Source: Dehalococcoidia bacterium (GTDB lineage Bacteria > Chloroflexota > Dehalococcoidia > Tepidiformales > Tepidiformaceae). From it: a stretch of DNA of 64,000 bases. The position numbers were made by a program, and so were the translations under genes. This document shows positions 37,045 to 46,208 of this stretch, piece by piece; within the stretch, counting starts at the first letter, position 1; every line of letters starts with the position of its first letter. The notes beneath the pieces are model-generated. The model ran no database searches. It was not told the DNA's origin and worked only from the letters and a program-made list of their open reading frames with translations. The stretch lies in assembly GCA_020850615.1 (NCBI GenBank), contig JADZEI010000028.1:1-64000 (forward strand), read 5' to 3'.

Positions 37045-38169
37045 TCAGTTACCGCCCTGCCCGGCGGCGAACGTAGCGAACTTGCAACCCGCTGCCGCCG
37101 CGATCGCCGCGTCCCACTGCGGCCCCACCACATCCCACCCGTACCCTGCCGCGGCCGTCCGGAAGGGCTCCGCCCCCGGTCGTGGCCCCTCCACCAGCGC
37201 CCGCAACTTCGCCCGGAAGTCCGGCTCAGAGTCGAACAGGCACATGTCGTGCAGCGCCGCGGGAACGAGCGCCGGGTAGTTCAGCGCTCGCGGTGCCAGC
37301 GGCACGCACCCCGCGTGCATCGCCTCCACCATCCCGACGCCGAAGAACTCATGGCGCGCCGTGCTCACGACGATGTCGGCGCCAGCGAGCAGCTCCAGGT
37401 ACCGCTCGCGCGTGGGCGCCATCCCCGCGTGTACTACCCGTGCCCCGAGCTCTGCCGGCAGCTCCACCAGCGCCGGGTGCGGGTTGGGCCCCGGGTCCCC
37501 GAGCAGCATCACCTCGAACGGCACCCCATCCTCGGCCAGCCACCGCAACGTCCGCGCGAACAGGTCCGGCGACTTGTCGAACTCCCAGCGCGATGTCCAC
37601 GCGATCACTGGCACCGCCTCCGCCGCGCGCGTGGGCCGCTCCGGCTCCGGCAGGTCCAGGCCCACCGGCAGCACCGCGCTCTTCGCCGCGATCGCATCGA
37701 TCGTCCCCGGCACGAGCCAGTTGTTCGGCTCCTCTGCCAGAGTCCGCAGCGCCCCGAGGAACTCCTGGAGGTGGAACGCCGAATTGAACGCCACCGCGTC
37801 CGCGACCAGCGCCGAGTGGTAGTTGATCGCCCCGAACCAGGAGTTCAGCTTTGTCCCGCGGATGCGCGGATAGGTGAACTGGTTCTCGTGGAAGTACACC
37901 ATCACCGGTGTCCCGGCGAACCGCCCGCGCGTCAGCGCCAGGAACAGCGGCACGTCCAGCATGTCAGTCGCGATCACCAGGTCGAACGGCCCGTCGAGCC
38001 CAGCCGCCTCGCCCGCCATCTCGATCGCCCCTCGCCGCATCCGCCGCCGCCACTCGCCCTCCGGCAGCGTCAGCAGCACCACTTCGTGGCGCGACGCCCG
38101 CACCAGCCCGTCCGTGAACGCGCGGTGGCTCCCGCCGTAGAACGGTTCGACGAACAACACGCGGGCCAT
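37045..38169 (-). CDS. DUF3524 GT4, tRNA-queuosine mannosyltransferase family
   Basis: This 374-residue GT4 protein has the DUF3524 N-terminal hallmarks VLFVEPFYGGSHRAFTDGLV, ATDMLDVPLF and MVYFHENQFTYPR, followed by GT4 donor motifs (ARHEFFGVGMVEAMHAG). Its closest studied relatives (GTDC1/QTMAN) transfer mannose to queuosine in tRNA-Asp. In a bacterium such a glycosyl-queuosine modification would be noteworthy. The alternative is a generic sugar transferase with a coincidentally similar N-terminus. No queuosine-synthesis gene is in this window. Confidence 0.85.
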   Translation of the reverse strand: MARVLFVEPFYGGSHRAFTDGLVRASRHEVVLLTLPEGEWRRRMRRGAIEMAGEAAGLDGPFDLVIATDMLDVPLFLALTRGRFAGTPVMVYFHENQFTYPRIRGTKLNSWFGAINYHSALVADAVAFNSAFHLQEFLGALRTLAEEPNNWLVPGTIDAIAAKSAVLPVGLDLPEPERPTRAAEAVPVIAWTSRWEFDKSPDLFARTLRWLAEDGVPFEVMLLGDPGPNPHPALVELPAELGARVVHAGMAPTRERYLELLAGADIVVSTARHEFFGVGMVEAMHAGCVPLAPRALNYPALVPAALHDMCLFDSEPDFRAKLRALVEGPRPGAEPFRTAAAGYGWDVVGPQWDAAIAAAAGCKFATFAAGQGGN

Positions 38170-38204
38170 GGGGAGGAAGATACGCCGGGCGCGCCGCCGC
38201 CGGC

Positions 38205-38573
38205 CTAGAGGTGGCCCAGCTCCGCCAGCCGGTCAAGCGCCTCGTGCAGCTCCCGGTCGGCGTCATCGATCGCCTTGTACTGGCTCACCAGGTGCCCGCC
38301 CCATTTCTCCACCAGGTACCAGTCATCGTCGATGATGAAGTCCGGCCGTGGCTCCACGCGCGGGTCCTTGTCGAAGCACCCGTCGACCAGCTCGACCAGC
38401 CCGTGCAGCTCCACCACGCGTTCCACGTACTGCTGTCCGCCCGCCGACCACACGAACACGCCGTGCCCGGCTTCGCGCAGCCGCCGCATCGCATCGTGCG
38501 CACCCGGCCGGAGCGCGTTGAACTCCGCCGTCGGCAGCACCAGCGTGTGGTCCACGTCGAAGAAGATGTTCAC
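38205..38573 (-). CDS. Small HAD-family hydrolase-like protein
   Basis: This 122-residue protein begins MNIFFDVDHTLVL, the HAD nucleophile motif, and has VFVWSAGG (motif II-like) and DFIIDDDWYLVEKWGG (motif IV-like). The size is at the low end, without a cap domain. It starts at a GTG 4 nt after the preceding gene's stop. It could be a phosphatase or a non-catalytic HAD. It is probably co-transcribed with the gene at 38577. Confidence 0.78.
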   Translation of the reverse strand: MNIFFDVDHTLVLPTAEFNALRPGAHDAMRRLREAGHGVFVWSAGGQQYVERVVELHGLVELVDGCFDKDPRVEPRPDFIIDDDWYLVEKWGGHLVSQYKAIDDADRELHEALDRLAELGHL

Positions 38574-38576
38574 GCC

Positions 38577-39011
38577 CTACGCCTCCGCGACGTCCAGGCC
38601 CCACACCGGCCGGAAGCGCCACGTGCGGATGCCCTTCACCTTGATCCCGTGCTTCTTCAGGAGCGCCCGCGTCTCCGGCACGCACCCGGAGGGCACGTAC
38701 AGGTAGAGGTCCCCGCACTTCGAATACGGCAGCCACTGCTCGACCGCCGACTCGTCGTTGATGCTGTCCGCCGTCTCGACCTCGGCCATCATCTTCAGCC
38801 AGACGCCCGGCCGCCGCACGACGACGATGTCCGGGTAGAGCGGCTTCCCGTTGTGCTCGCCCACGCTCATCCGCGGCGTTGGCTCATTGACCAACGTCTC
38901 GAGGTCGGCGAACTCGTCGTTCGGGAACGGGAACTTCACTTTCGCGATTTCGGCTACCGTGCCGAGATGTCGCTGGTCACGCAGGTACTTCAGGACCACG
39001 CCGTACCTCAC
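38577..39011 (-). CDS. PD-(D/E)XK-like protein of unknown function
   Basis: This 144-residue protein has no name I recognise. YPDIVVVRRPGVWLKMMAEVETADSI has the PD...ExE arrangement seen in PD-(D/E)XK folds (compare Uma2), followed by EQWLPYSKCGDLYLYVP and a helix-turn RALLKKHGIKVKGIRTWRF. The start (GTG at 39011) is tentative: no ribosome-binding site is seen but a TAGGAT hexamer precedes it. It is followed at once by the small HAD gene, 3 nt after its stop. Confidence 0.65.
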   Translation of the reverse strand: MRYGVVLKYLRDQRHLGTVAEIAKVKFPFPNDEFADLETLVNEPTPRMSVGEHNGKPLYPDIVVVRRPGVWLKMMAEVETADSINDESAVEQWLPYSKCGDLYLYVPSGCVPETRALLKKHGIKVKGIRTWRFRPVWGLDVAEA

Positions 39012-39121
39012 CGGTGCGCATTTTGGCTGCTCGCAAATCCTACCCGAACCGCGCCCAACCGGCGAACAGAAGGGGCGCCGTAGCGCCCCCTCCGCGTCGA
39101 TTCCCTCGTGCCGGCCCTGAC

Positions 39122-40708
<1,587 letters not shown>

Positions 40709-40763
40709 CTACTGTTACCCTCACCTGCCCGTGACCGGGAAAATTCGCCCTAGCGTAACGCGC

Positions 40764-40804
40764 CTATAGCCGAACTGTGAATAGACGCACCCGAGCTATA
40801 GCCG
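40764..40804. promoter_or_regulatory. CTATAGCCG direct repeats upstream of pckA
   Basis: CTATAGCCG occurs at 40764-40772 and 40796-40804, spaced 32 bp (three helix turns), 56-96 bp upstream of the pckA start. Spacing by whole turns is what a dimeric or cooperative regulator would need, and the TATAG overlaps possible -10 sequences on the minus strand. No known regulator is implied. Confidence 0.35.
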
Positions 40805-40942
40805 CAAATGATACGCGCATTGCCCTAACGATCGCGACCCTCCAATCCCATCCGGGAAGAGCCACGTCCGCGCTATCGCTGCGCCCGGCGTGGATAGCCT
40901 CGGCCCATGACTCCTGCCGCCGCGTAGCTCGCCTGAAAACCA

Positions 40943-40970
40943 CGAAGGGGAGCCAACTGGCTCCCCTTCG
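40943..40970 (-). terminator. Terminator after biotin-carrier gene
   Basis: CGAAGGGGAGCCA (40943-40955) and TGGCTCCCCTTCG (40958-40970) form a perfect 13-bp stem, about 24 nt after the stop codon of the biotin-carrier gene on the minus strand, followed there by TGGTTTTC. It is the clearest factor-independent terminator of the window. Confidence 0.85.
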
Positions 40971-40993
40971 GTTCTCCGCACTCCCGGCGGCGG

Positions 40994-41503
40994 TTACTCG
41001 ACCACGACGAGCGTGTCGCCTTCCGTCACCTTCGCGCCTTCCGCGACCGCCACTTCCGTGACGGTGCCCTCGGCCGGCGACTTGATCTCGTTCTCCATTT
41101 TCATCGCTTCGAGGATCAGAAGGACGTCGCCCGCCTTCACCGCGTCGCCCGGCTTCACCCGCACGCTGAGGATCCTGCCCGCGATCTGCGCCCGGATGGC
41201 GCCCTTCGCGGCCGCCCGCTGGGCGCCACCACCACCAGCCGCCTTCTGAGGACGCGGCGCCGGCCCGCCCAGGCGCCCGTCGATCTCGACCGTGAACGGC
41301 CGGTAGTCCACCGCCACCTGCATGCCGCTTTCGCGCTGGTCCGCCGGCGGCAGCTGCACGCGGTAGGCCACGCCACCCGAGTTCACCGTCATGTACGCCC
41401 CATCGTTGCGCACCGTCACCGGGAACTCCTTGCCGTCGACCACCACGGTGTCGCCGCGTACCTCGACCTCGTAGGCGCGCCCGCCAATCGTCACTTTCGC
41501 CAT
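40994..41503 (-). CDS. Biotin-carboxyl carrier protein/domain
   Basis: This 169-residue carrier has an N-terminal small beta domain (about 1-75), an Ala/Gly/Lys linker and a biotinyl domain with the invariant EAMKMEN motif; the biotinylated lysine is Lys135. It carries CO2-biotin between carboxylase half-reactions. Its ATG is 12 nt after the stop of the pyruvate-carboxyltransferase subunit, so it is co-transcribed with it. No biotin carboxylase is encoded nearby. Confidence 0.9.
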   Translation of the reverse strand: MAKVTIGGRAYEVEVRGDTVVVDGKEFPVTVRNDGAYMTVNSGGVAYRVQLPPADQRESGMQVAVDYRPFTVEIDGRLGGPAPRPQKAAGGGGAQRAAAKGAIRAQIAGRILSVRVKPGDAVKAGDVLLILEAMKMENEIKSPAEGTVTEVAVAEGAKVTEGDTLVVVE

Positions 41504-41515
41504 CGTCTCGTCTCC

Positions 41516-43012
41516 CTACCGCAGTTGCCGCAGCCGGCCGAAGTCCCGCCAGGCCCCGCCGCTATTCCCCGCCGCCGCGGGCGCCGCTGCCGGTGCCGCA
41601 GCTGCGGCCGGGCGCCGTTCGCCGATCGCCAGCGCGCCGACGACCGCCGCCACGAGCTCCCGCTCGGGCCCGCCGCCTTCGTTCCGCCACTGGAGGAACT
41701 CCTTCGCCGGCTGGGGGAACATCACGTAGCTGAGGACGTCGTCGATGTCCTTCGCGAGCTCGCCGGCCTCGGCGGTCGCCGCCTCCATCTCCGGGGCCAG
41801 GTCGTCCGCCGGCCGGTGGTCGATCGGCTTCTCGTCGCCGAGGATCGCCTGCAGGATCTCCGGCGCGATCGGCTGGGCCGTCTTGCCGTACATGCCCTTC
41901 GCCAGGTTCTTCGTCTCGCGCGTCACGCTCCCGTACCGCTTGCCGGTCAGCACGTTCAGCACCGCCTGTGTCCCGACGATCTGCGAGCTCGGCGTGACCA
42001 GCGGCGGGTAGCCCAGGTCCTCGCGCACCTTCGCGTTCTCGTCGAGCACGTTGTTCAGCTTCGCCTCGGCGCCCTGCTCGCGCAGCTGCCCCACCAGGTT
42101 CGAAATCATCCCGCCCGGAACCTGGTGCTGGAGCACGCCCGCGTCGATCCCGAGCAGCCCGCTCTCGAACTTCCAGTACTTCCGCCGCACGTCCTTGAAG
42201 TACGCCGCAAGATCCCCGAGCTTCTTCAGGTCGAGCCCCGTCGCGCGCTCCGGGTACTCCGCCAACGCGGCGACCAGCGTCTCCGTCGCCGGCTGGCTCG
42301 TGCCCCCCGCGAGCGAGCTGATCGCGCAGTCGATCACGTCCGCCCCCGCAGCCGTGCCCTCGAGGTACGCCATCTCTGAATAGCCGGAGGTGTCGTGGCA
42401 GTGCATCTGCAGCAGCATGCCCGGGTGGTCCGCCTTGATCCGCGAGACCAGCGCCTTCGCCATGCCCGGGCTGAGGATGCCCGCCATGTCCTTGATGCAG
42501 AGCGAGTCCGCGCCCATCTCCACCATCTGCGTCGCCATCTCCGCGAACGCTTCGACGGTGTGCACCGGGCTCGTCGTGTAGCAGAGCGCACCCTGCACGT
42601 GCCCGCCGGCCTTCTTCACTGCCCGGAACGGCACCTCCAGGTTCCGCACGTCGTTCAGCGCGTCGAAAACCCGGAAGATGTCCATCCCGTTCTGGACCGA
42701 CCGGTCGGCGAACGCGAAGAGCACGTCGTCCGCGTAGTGGCGGTAGCCCACTGCGTTCTGCCCGCGGAGCAGCATCTGCGTCGGCGTCTTCTTCAGCCGC
42801 TTCTTGATCTCGCGCAGCCGCTCCCAGGGGTCTTCTTTCAGGAACCGCATCGCTGTGTCGAACGTCGCGCCGCCCCAGCACTCGATGCTGTGGTAGCCCA
42901 TTTCGTCCATGGCTTCGAGCGCCGGGATCATGTCCTCCGTGCGCATGCGTGTCGCAAGCAGCGACTGATGGCCATCCCTGATGGCCGTCTCCATGATGCG
43001 GACTTTCGTCAT
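41516..43012 (-). CDS. Pyruvate/oxaloacetate carboxyltransferase (5S/PycB/OadA type)
   Basis: This 498-residue subunit has the HMGL-like TIM barrel beginning MTKVRIMETAIRDGHQSLLATRM (metal-site Asp and His), ECWGGATFDTAMRFLKEDPWERL, the carboxylated lysine segment SLCIKDMAGIL, MHCHDTSG (metal histidines) and the C-terminal PycB domain (QIVGTQAVLNVLTG). It could be subunit B of a two-subunit pyruvate carboxylase, the alpha subunit of an oxaloacetate decarboxylase, or the 5S unit of transcarboxylase. The absence of a membrane beta/gamma subunit disfavours OadA. Confidence 0.93.
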   Translation of the reverse strand: MTKVRIMETAIRDGHQSLLATRMRTEDMIPALEAMDEMGYHSIECWGGATFDTAMRFLKEDPWERLREIKKRLKKTPTQMLLRGQNAVGYRHYADDVLFAFADRSVQNGMDIFRVFDALNDVRNLEVPFRAVKKAGGHVQGALCYTTSPVHTVEAFAEMATQMVEMGADSLCIKDMAGILSPGMAKALVSRIKADHPGMLLQMHCHDTSGYSEMAYLEGTAAGADVIDCAISSLAGGTSQPATETLVAALAEYPERATGLDLKKLGDLAAYFKDVRRKYWKFESGLLGIDAGVLQHQVPGGMISNLVGQLREQGAEAKLNNVLDENAKVREDLGYPPLVTPSSQIVGTQAVLNVLTGKRYGSVTRETKNLAKGMYGKTAQPIAPEILQAILGDEKPIDHRPADDLAPEMEAATAEAGELAKDIDDVLSYVMFPQPAKEFLQWRNEGGGPERELVAAVVGALAIGERRPAAAAAPAAAPAAAGNSGGAWRDFGRLRQLR

Positions 43013-43094
43013 CCTGCAGGCCTTGTGGAAACGAGGATCCGGCAGAGCCGGGCGCCCTCAACGCTACCACGCGGCCCCCGTGGGGGCGAACCTC

Positions 43095-43952
43095 CTACCG
43101 CGACACGCCCACCGGCTCTCCGCCGATCAGCTCCATCAGCGTATCCACCTGCGCTATCAGCTTCGTGAAATCGGCCGGCGAATCGTCCGACACCACCGGA
43201 GCGTCCGGTACGACATAACCCGGCAACACGCCGTGCGCCGTGCAATACCGGTCGGCCGCGGCTACCACGCCCGCGAGGCTCGCGTCCGGCTCGCCCGCCG
43301 CATGGTGCGCCCCGATCGCTTCCCGAATGCCGTCCGGCAGGTTCCACCGCTCCGCGAGCAATCCGCCGATCTCCGCGTGGTCGTACCCCAGGAGCTCCTG
43401 CTCCACCGTGTCGAACGGCTCCTCCCGCCGCATCGCCTCCGCGATCGCCTGGTCCACGCCCGCCGGGTCCGCGAAGTAGATCGCCAGCCGCCCGATGTTG
43501 TGCAGGATGCCCGCCGTGAACGCGCTCGGCACGTCCAGCCGGTGCGTCTTCGCCGCCAGCTCGCTCGCCTTGAACGCCACCGCGATCGAGTGCCGCCAGA
43601 ATGCCGAGATCCGGAAGAGCGCGTTCAGCGCGTCCGGCGCATACGTCCCCGCGATCGCGCTGCTCATCGCGATGTTCCGCGCCTGCACGAAGCCCAGCAC
43701 CACCAGTGACTCCTGGACCGAGGTCACCTCCCGCGCGCGCCGGTACGCCGCCGAGTTCGCCACCCGCAGCATCGTCGCGCTCAGGCCCGGGTCAGCCGAG
43801 ACGATCAGCGCCAGGTCCCCCGCCGACGACTTCGGGTCCTGCGCCACCTGCATCACGCGGAGCGCCACCGCCGGGAGTGGGGGCAGCGATGCCACCGCCT
43901 TGAGCACATCTTCGCGGGACTTCCGCGGGGTCGGTCGCGTCTCGATCGTCAT
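43095..43952 (-). CDS. HDOD-domain protein
   Basis: This protein of about 285 residues consists of an HDOD (HD-related output) domain: SLPPLPAVALRVMQVAQDPKSSAGDLALIVSADPGLSATMLRVANSAAY, then GILHNIGRLAIY and IGAHHAAG. HDOD domains usually lack HD phosphohydrolase activity and act in signalling, stress or motility. The N-terminal TIETRPTPRKSRED tail is basic. I use the ATG at 43952 (GAGG upstream); the frame opens to 44000. No partner domain or response regulator is adjacent. Confidence 0.9.
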   Translation of the reverse strand: MTIETRPTPRKSREDVLKAVASLPPLPAVALRVMQVAQDPKSSAGDLALIVSADPGLSATMLRVANSAAYRRAREVTSVQESLVVLGFVQARNIAMSSAIAGTYAPDALNALFRISAFWRHSIAVAFKASELAAKTHRLDVPSAFTAGILHNIGRLAIYFADPAGVDQAIAEAMRREEPFDTVEQELLGYDHAEIGGLLAERWNLPDGIREAIGAHHAAGEPDASLAGVVAAADRYCTAHGVLPGYVVPDAPVVSDDSPADFTKLIAQVDTLMELIGGEPVGVSR

Positions 43953-44037
43953 GCTGCGCCTCGTGATCGTCGTATCACTCTCCAGCTTCGCCATGCGCAT
44001 CCGGCGACGGCAGTAGGGTTTCCCCCGCTTTGCGTCT

Positions 44038-45260
44038 CTAGAACACCTCTGGACACCAGGTTGCCACCGGCCACCGGAACATCGCGTCTACCCGCTGCAC
44101 CGTTTCCGGCGTCGCCACCCGCGCGCGGCCCGTCGCCACGAACGGCTGCAGCGAGAACGACCCCATGTACAGCGCGCCCAGCTCCGCCACGCCGAGGCGC
44201 ACGTCCGGCTCCTCGCTCGTTGGCACGCAGAGCGCGCCGCCCTTGTCCGCCTCCAGCGCGAACCGCCCGCTCGCCGCGCCCAGGAACGGGTCGGCCACCT
44301 CGAACACCAGCCGGTCCGCCGCGGAATACCGCCGCGCCGAGAGCGCCCGCGGCACGTTCAGCACCCGGATCCAGAGCGCGTCGTGGTACCTCCGCGTCAG
44401 CCGGCGCGGGTCCTCCAGCATGAAGTAGAGCGGCTCCTCCGGGCTCCGTTCGGGCGCCTCGATCGTGCCGATGAGGTCGACCCGAAGACGTATCGCCAGA
44501 GCGCGCTGTACGCCGCCGGCGTCTCGGCGATGAGCGCCAGCACAATCAGCTGCCCCTTCGCCACCCACTCGCTGTAGTCCGGCTTCGTCCGGTAGATCAC
44601 GTACCCGAGCTCGCGCTCGCCCTCGCGATACACCGCGTAGCGGTGCTCGCTCGCGCCGTTTCGGCCCCATTCCGGGTCCTGCAGCACCCGGTGCTCCCAC
44701 CAGTTCTTCGTGTGCGAATAGAACCCCGGGATGCCCACGCGCGTCCGGTCATACACCGGCGGCAGCACCGCAGCTGCCTCCGCGGCGCTCACCAGCCGCA
44801 CGCTCCCGCTCGACGGGACATCGTGCCGGATCCGCGCGTGCACCCGTTCGATGCTCAGGTCAGCGTTCTGCGACGCCATCCCGTATCCGAACCGCTCGTA
44901 GATCGGCGCCTCCGAGGCCCAGAGCGCCGCGACCGCCTCGCCGCGCGCCTGGATGCCGCGCAGCTGCACGTCCATCATCCCGGTCAGGATGCCCCGCCGC
45001 CGGTCCGTCGGCTGCACCGAGACCATCGTCACGCCGGCCACCGGCGTCACGCCGCCGGGCACCGTCATGTCGAAGGTGAACACGCCGGACGTGCCAACCA
45101 GCCGCTCACCGTCGAATGCCGCGGTGCTCCGCTCGGCCTCGAAGTTCGCCGCGCGGTGCTCCAGCGCGTCCGCGTGGAATGGGTGGCCGAAGGCGAGCGC
45201 CTGGGCACGCGAGAACTGCTCGAGCTCGCTCATCGCGATCGGCCGGTATTGAATGGTCAT
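44038..45260 (-). pseudogene. Eis-like GNAT acetyltransferase split by frameshift
   Basis: The reading frame from ATG 45260 (GGAGCGCAGG upstream) encodes an Eis-type N-acetyltransferase (MTIQYRPIAMSELEQFSRAQALAFG, VTMVSVQPTDRRRGILTGMM). It runs into nonsense after ALWRYVFG; the C-terminal half continues in another frame from VDLIGTIEAPERSPEEP to the stop at 44038. The break is at a G run (CCC at 44481-44483 on the plus strand) where one extra G would restore GVDLIG. The two halves together make a normal Eis-length protein of about 405 residues. It may be a real frameshift, a programmed slip or a sequencing error. Confidence 0.85.
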
Positions 45261-45345
45261 CCTGCGCTCCGCCCGCGTGTCGCGGGGAAACGGGAAGCCT
45301 AGCAGCCGCGGGGCGCCCACGTGTGTGGCGCGCTTCGCACTCCCG

Positions 45346-46113
45346 CTACAGCGCCGCCACCAGCGCCGGCAGCACCTCGCCCAGCTGCTCCCGGATGACG
45401 AAACGCGCGTACTCGTCGAATGGCGTTTCCTGCGCGTTCAGGATGGCCAGCGTCGCGCCGTTGCGCAGTGCCGTCGGCACCAGCCCCGCCGCCGGGTACA
45501 CGCCCAGCGTCGTCCCGATCGCGAGGAACAGGTCGCACTGCTCCGCCGCGTGATCCGACCAAGCCAGCACGTCCGGCACCAGCGCCTGTCCGAACGAGAT
45601 CGTCGCCGTCTTGAGGATGCCACCGCAGCTCCGGCAGGGCGGGTCATCCTCGCCCGCCTCCACCCGCCGCAGCACCCGCTCGATCGGCCCATGCTCGCCG
45701 CACTGCATGCAGGTGAACTCGTGGATCGTCCCGTGGATTTCGATGACGCGTTCCGGCGAGTTGCCCGCCTTCTGGTGCAGCCCGTCCACGTTCTGCGTCA
45801 CGATCGTCTCGAGCTTCCCCCGCCGCTCCAGCTCCGCCAGCGCGAGGTGGCCCGCATTCGGCTCGGCCTGCCACATCGCGCTGCCCAGGCGGTTCCGCCA
45901 CGCGTTCACTCGCGCGTCCCGGTTCGCCATGTAGTGCTGGATCGTGGCCGTCTTCTCTGCTGCCGGGTTCTTCGTCCACACGCCCTTCGGCCCGCGGAAG
46001 TCCGGGATCCCCGACTCCGTCGAGATCCCCGCCCCGGTCAGCGCCATCACGTAGCGCGCCTCGCGGACCATCCCGGCCAGCTCCTCCACCTGCGCCTGCG
46101 TTCGTGCATCCAT
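45346..46113 (-). CDS. Sir2-family NAD-dependent protein deacylase
   Basis: This 255-residue sirtuin has GAGIS (27-31), the substrate/NAD segment TQNVDGLH (about 106-113), catalytic His127 (EIHGTIHEF) and a structural zinc site with Cys pairs CMQC (135, 138) and CRSC. It removes acyl groups from lysines and so might reverse modification of acyl-CoA synthetases. The ATG at 46113 has no strong ribosome-binding site. It lies between the carboxyltransferase and the acetyltransferase remnant, a suggestive acyl-related grouping. Confidence 0.93.
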   Translation of the reverse strand: MDARTQAQVEELAGMVREARYVMALTGAGISTESGIPDFRGPKGVWTKNPAAEKTATIQHYMANRDARVNAWRNRLGSAMWQAEPNAGHLALAELERRGKLETIVTQNVDGLHQKAGNSPERVIEIHGTIHEFTCMQCGEHGPIERVLRRVEAGEDDPPCRSCGGILKTATISFGQALVPDVLAWSDHAAEQCDLFLAIGTTLGVYPAAGLVPTALRNGATLAILNAQETPFDEYARFVIREQLGEVLPALVAAL

Positions 46114-46155
46114 GGCGCGAACGGTAGCCCGTCCCGCCGCCCGCCGCAAACGAAA

Positions 46156-46185
46156 GCGCCCACACCTCCGCAGAGATGTAGGCGC
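46156..46185 (-). terminator. Terminator of acyl-CoA carboxyltransferase gene
   Basis: On the minus strand GCGCCTACATCTC pairs with GAGGTGTGGGCGC around TGCG (13 bp with two wobble pairs), followed by TTTCGTTTG. It lies about 24 nt after the stop of the carboxyltransferase gene at 46209, so it is a good rho-independent terminator. Confidence 0.75.
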
Positions 46186-46208
46186 CTGGAATGCGTCGCC
46201 GTAGCCGC

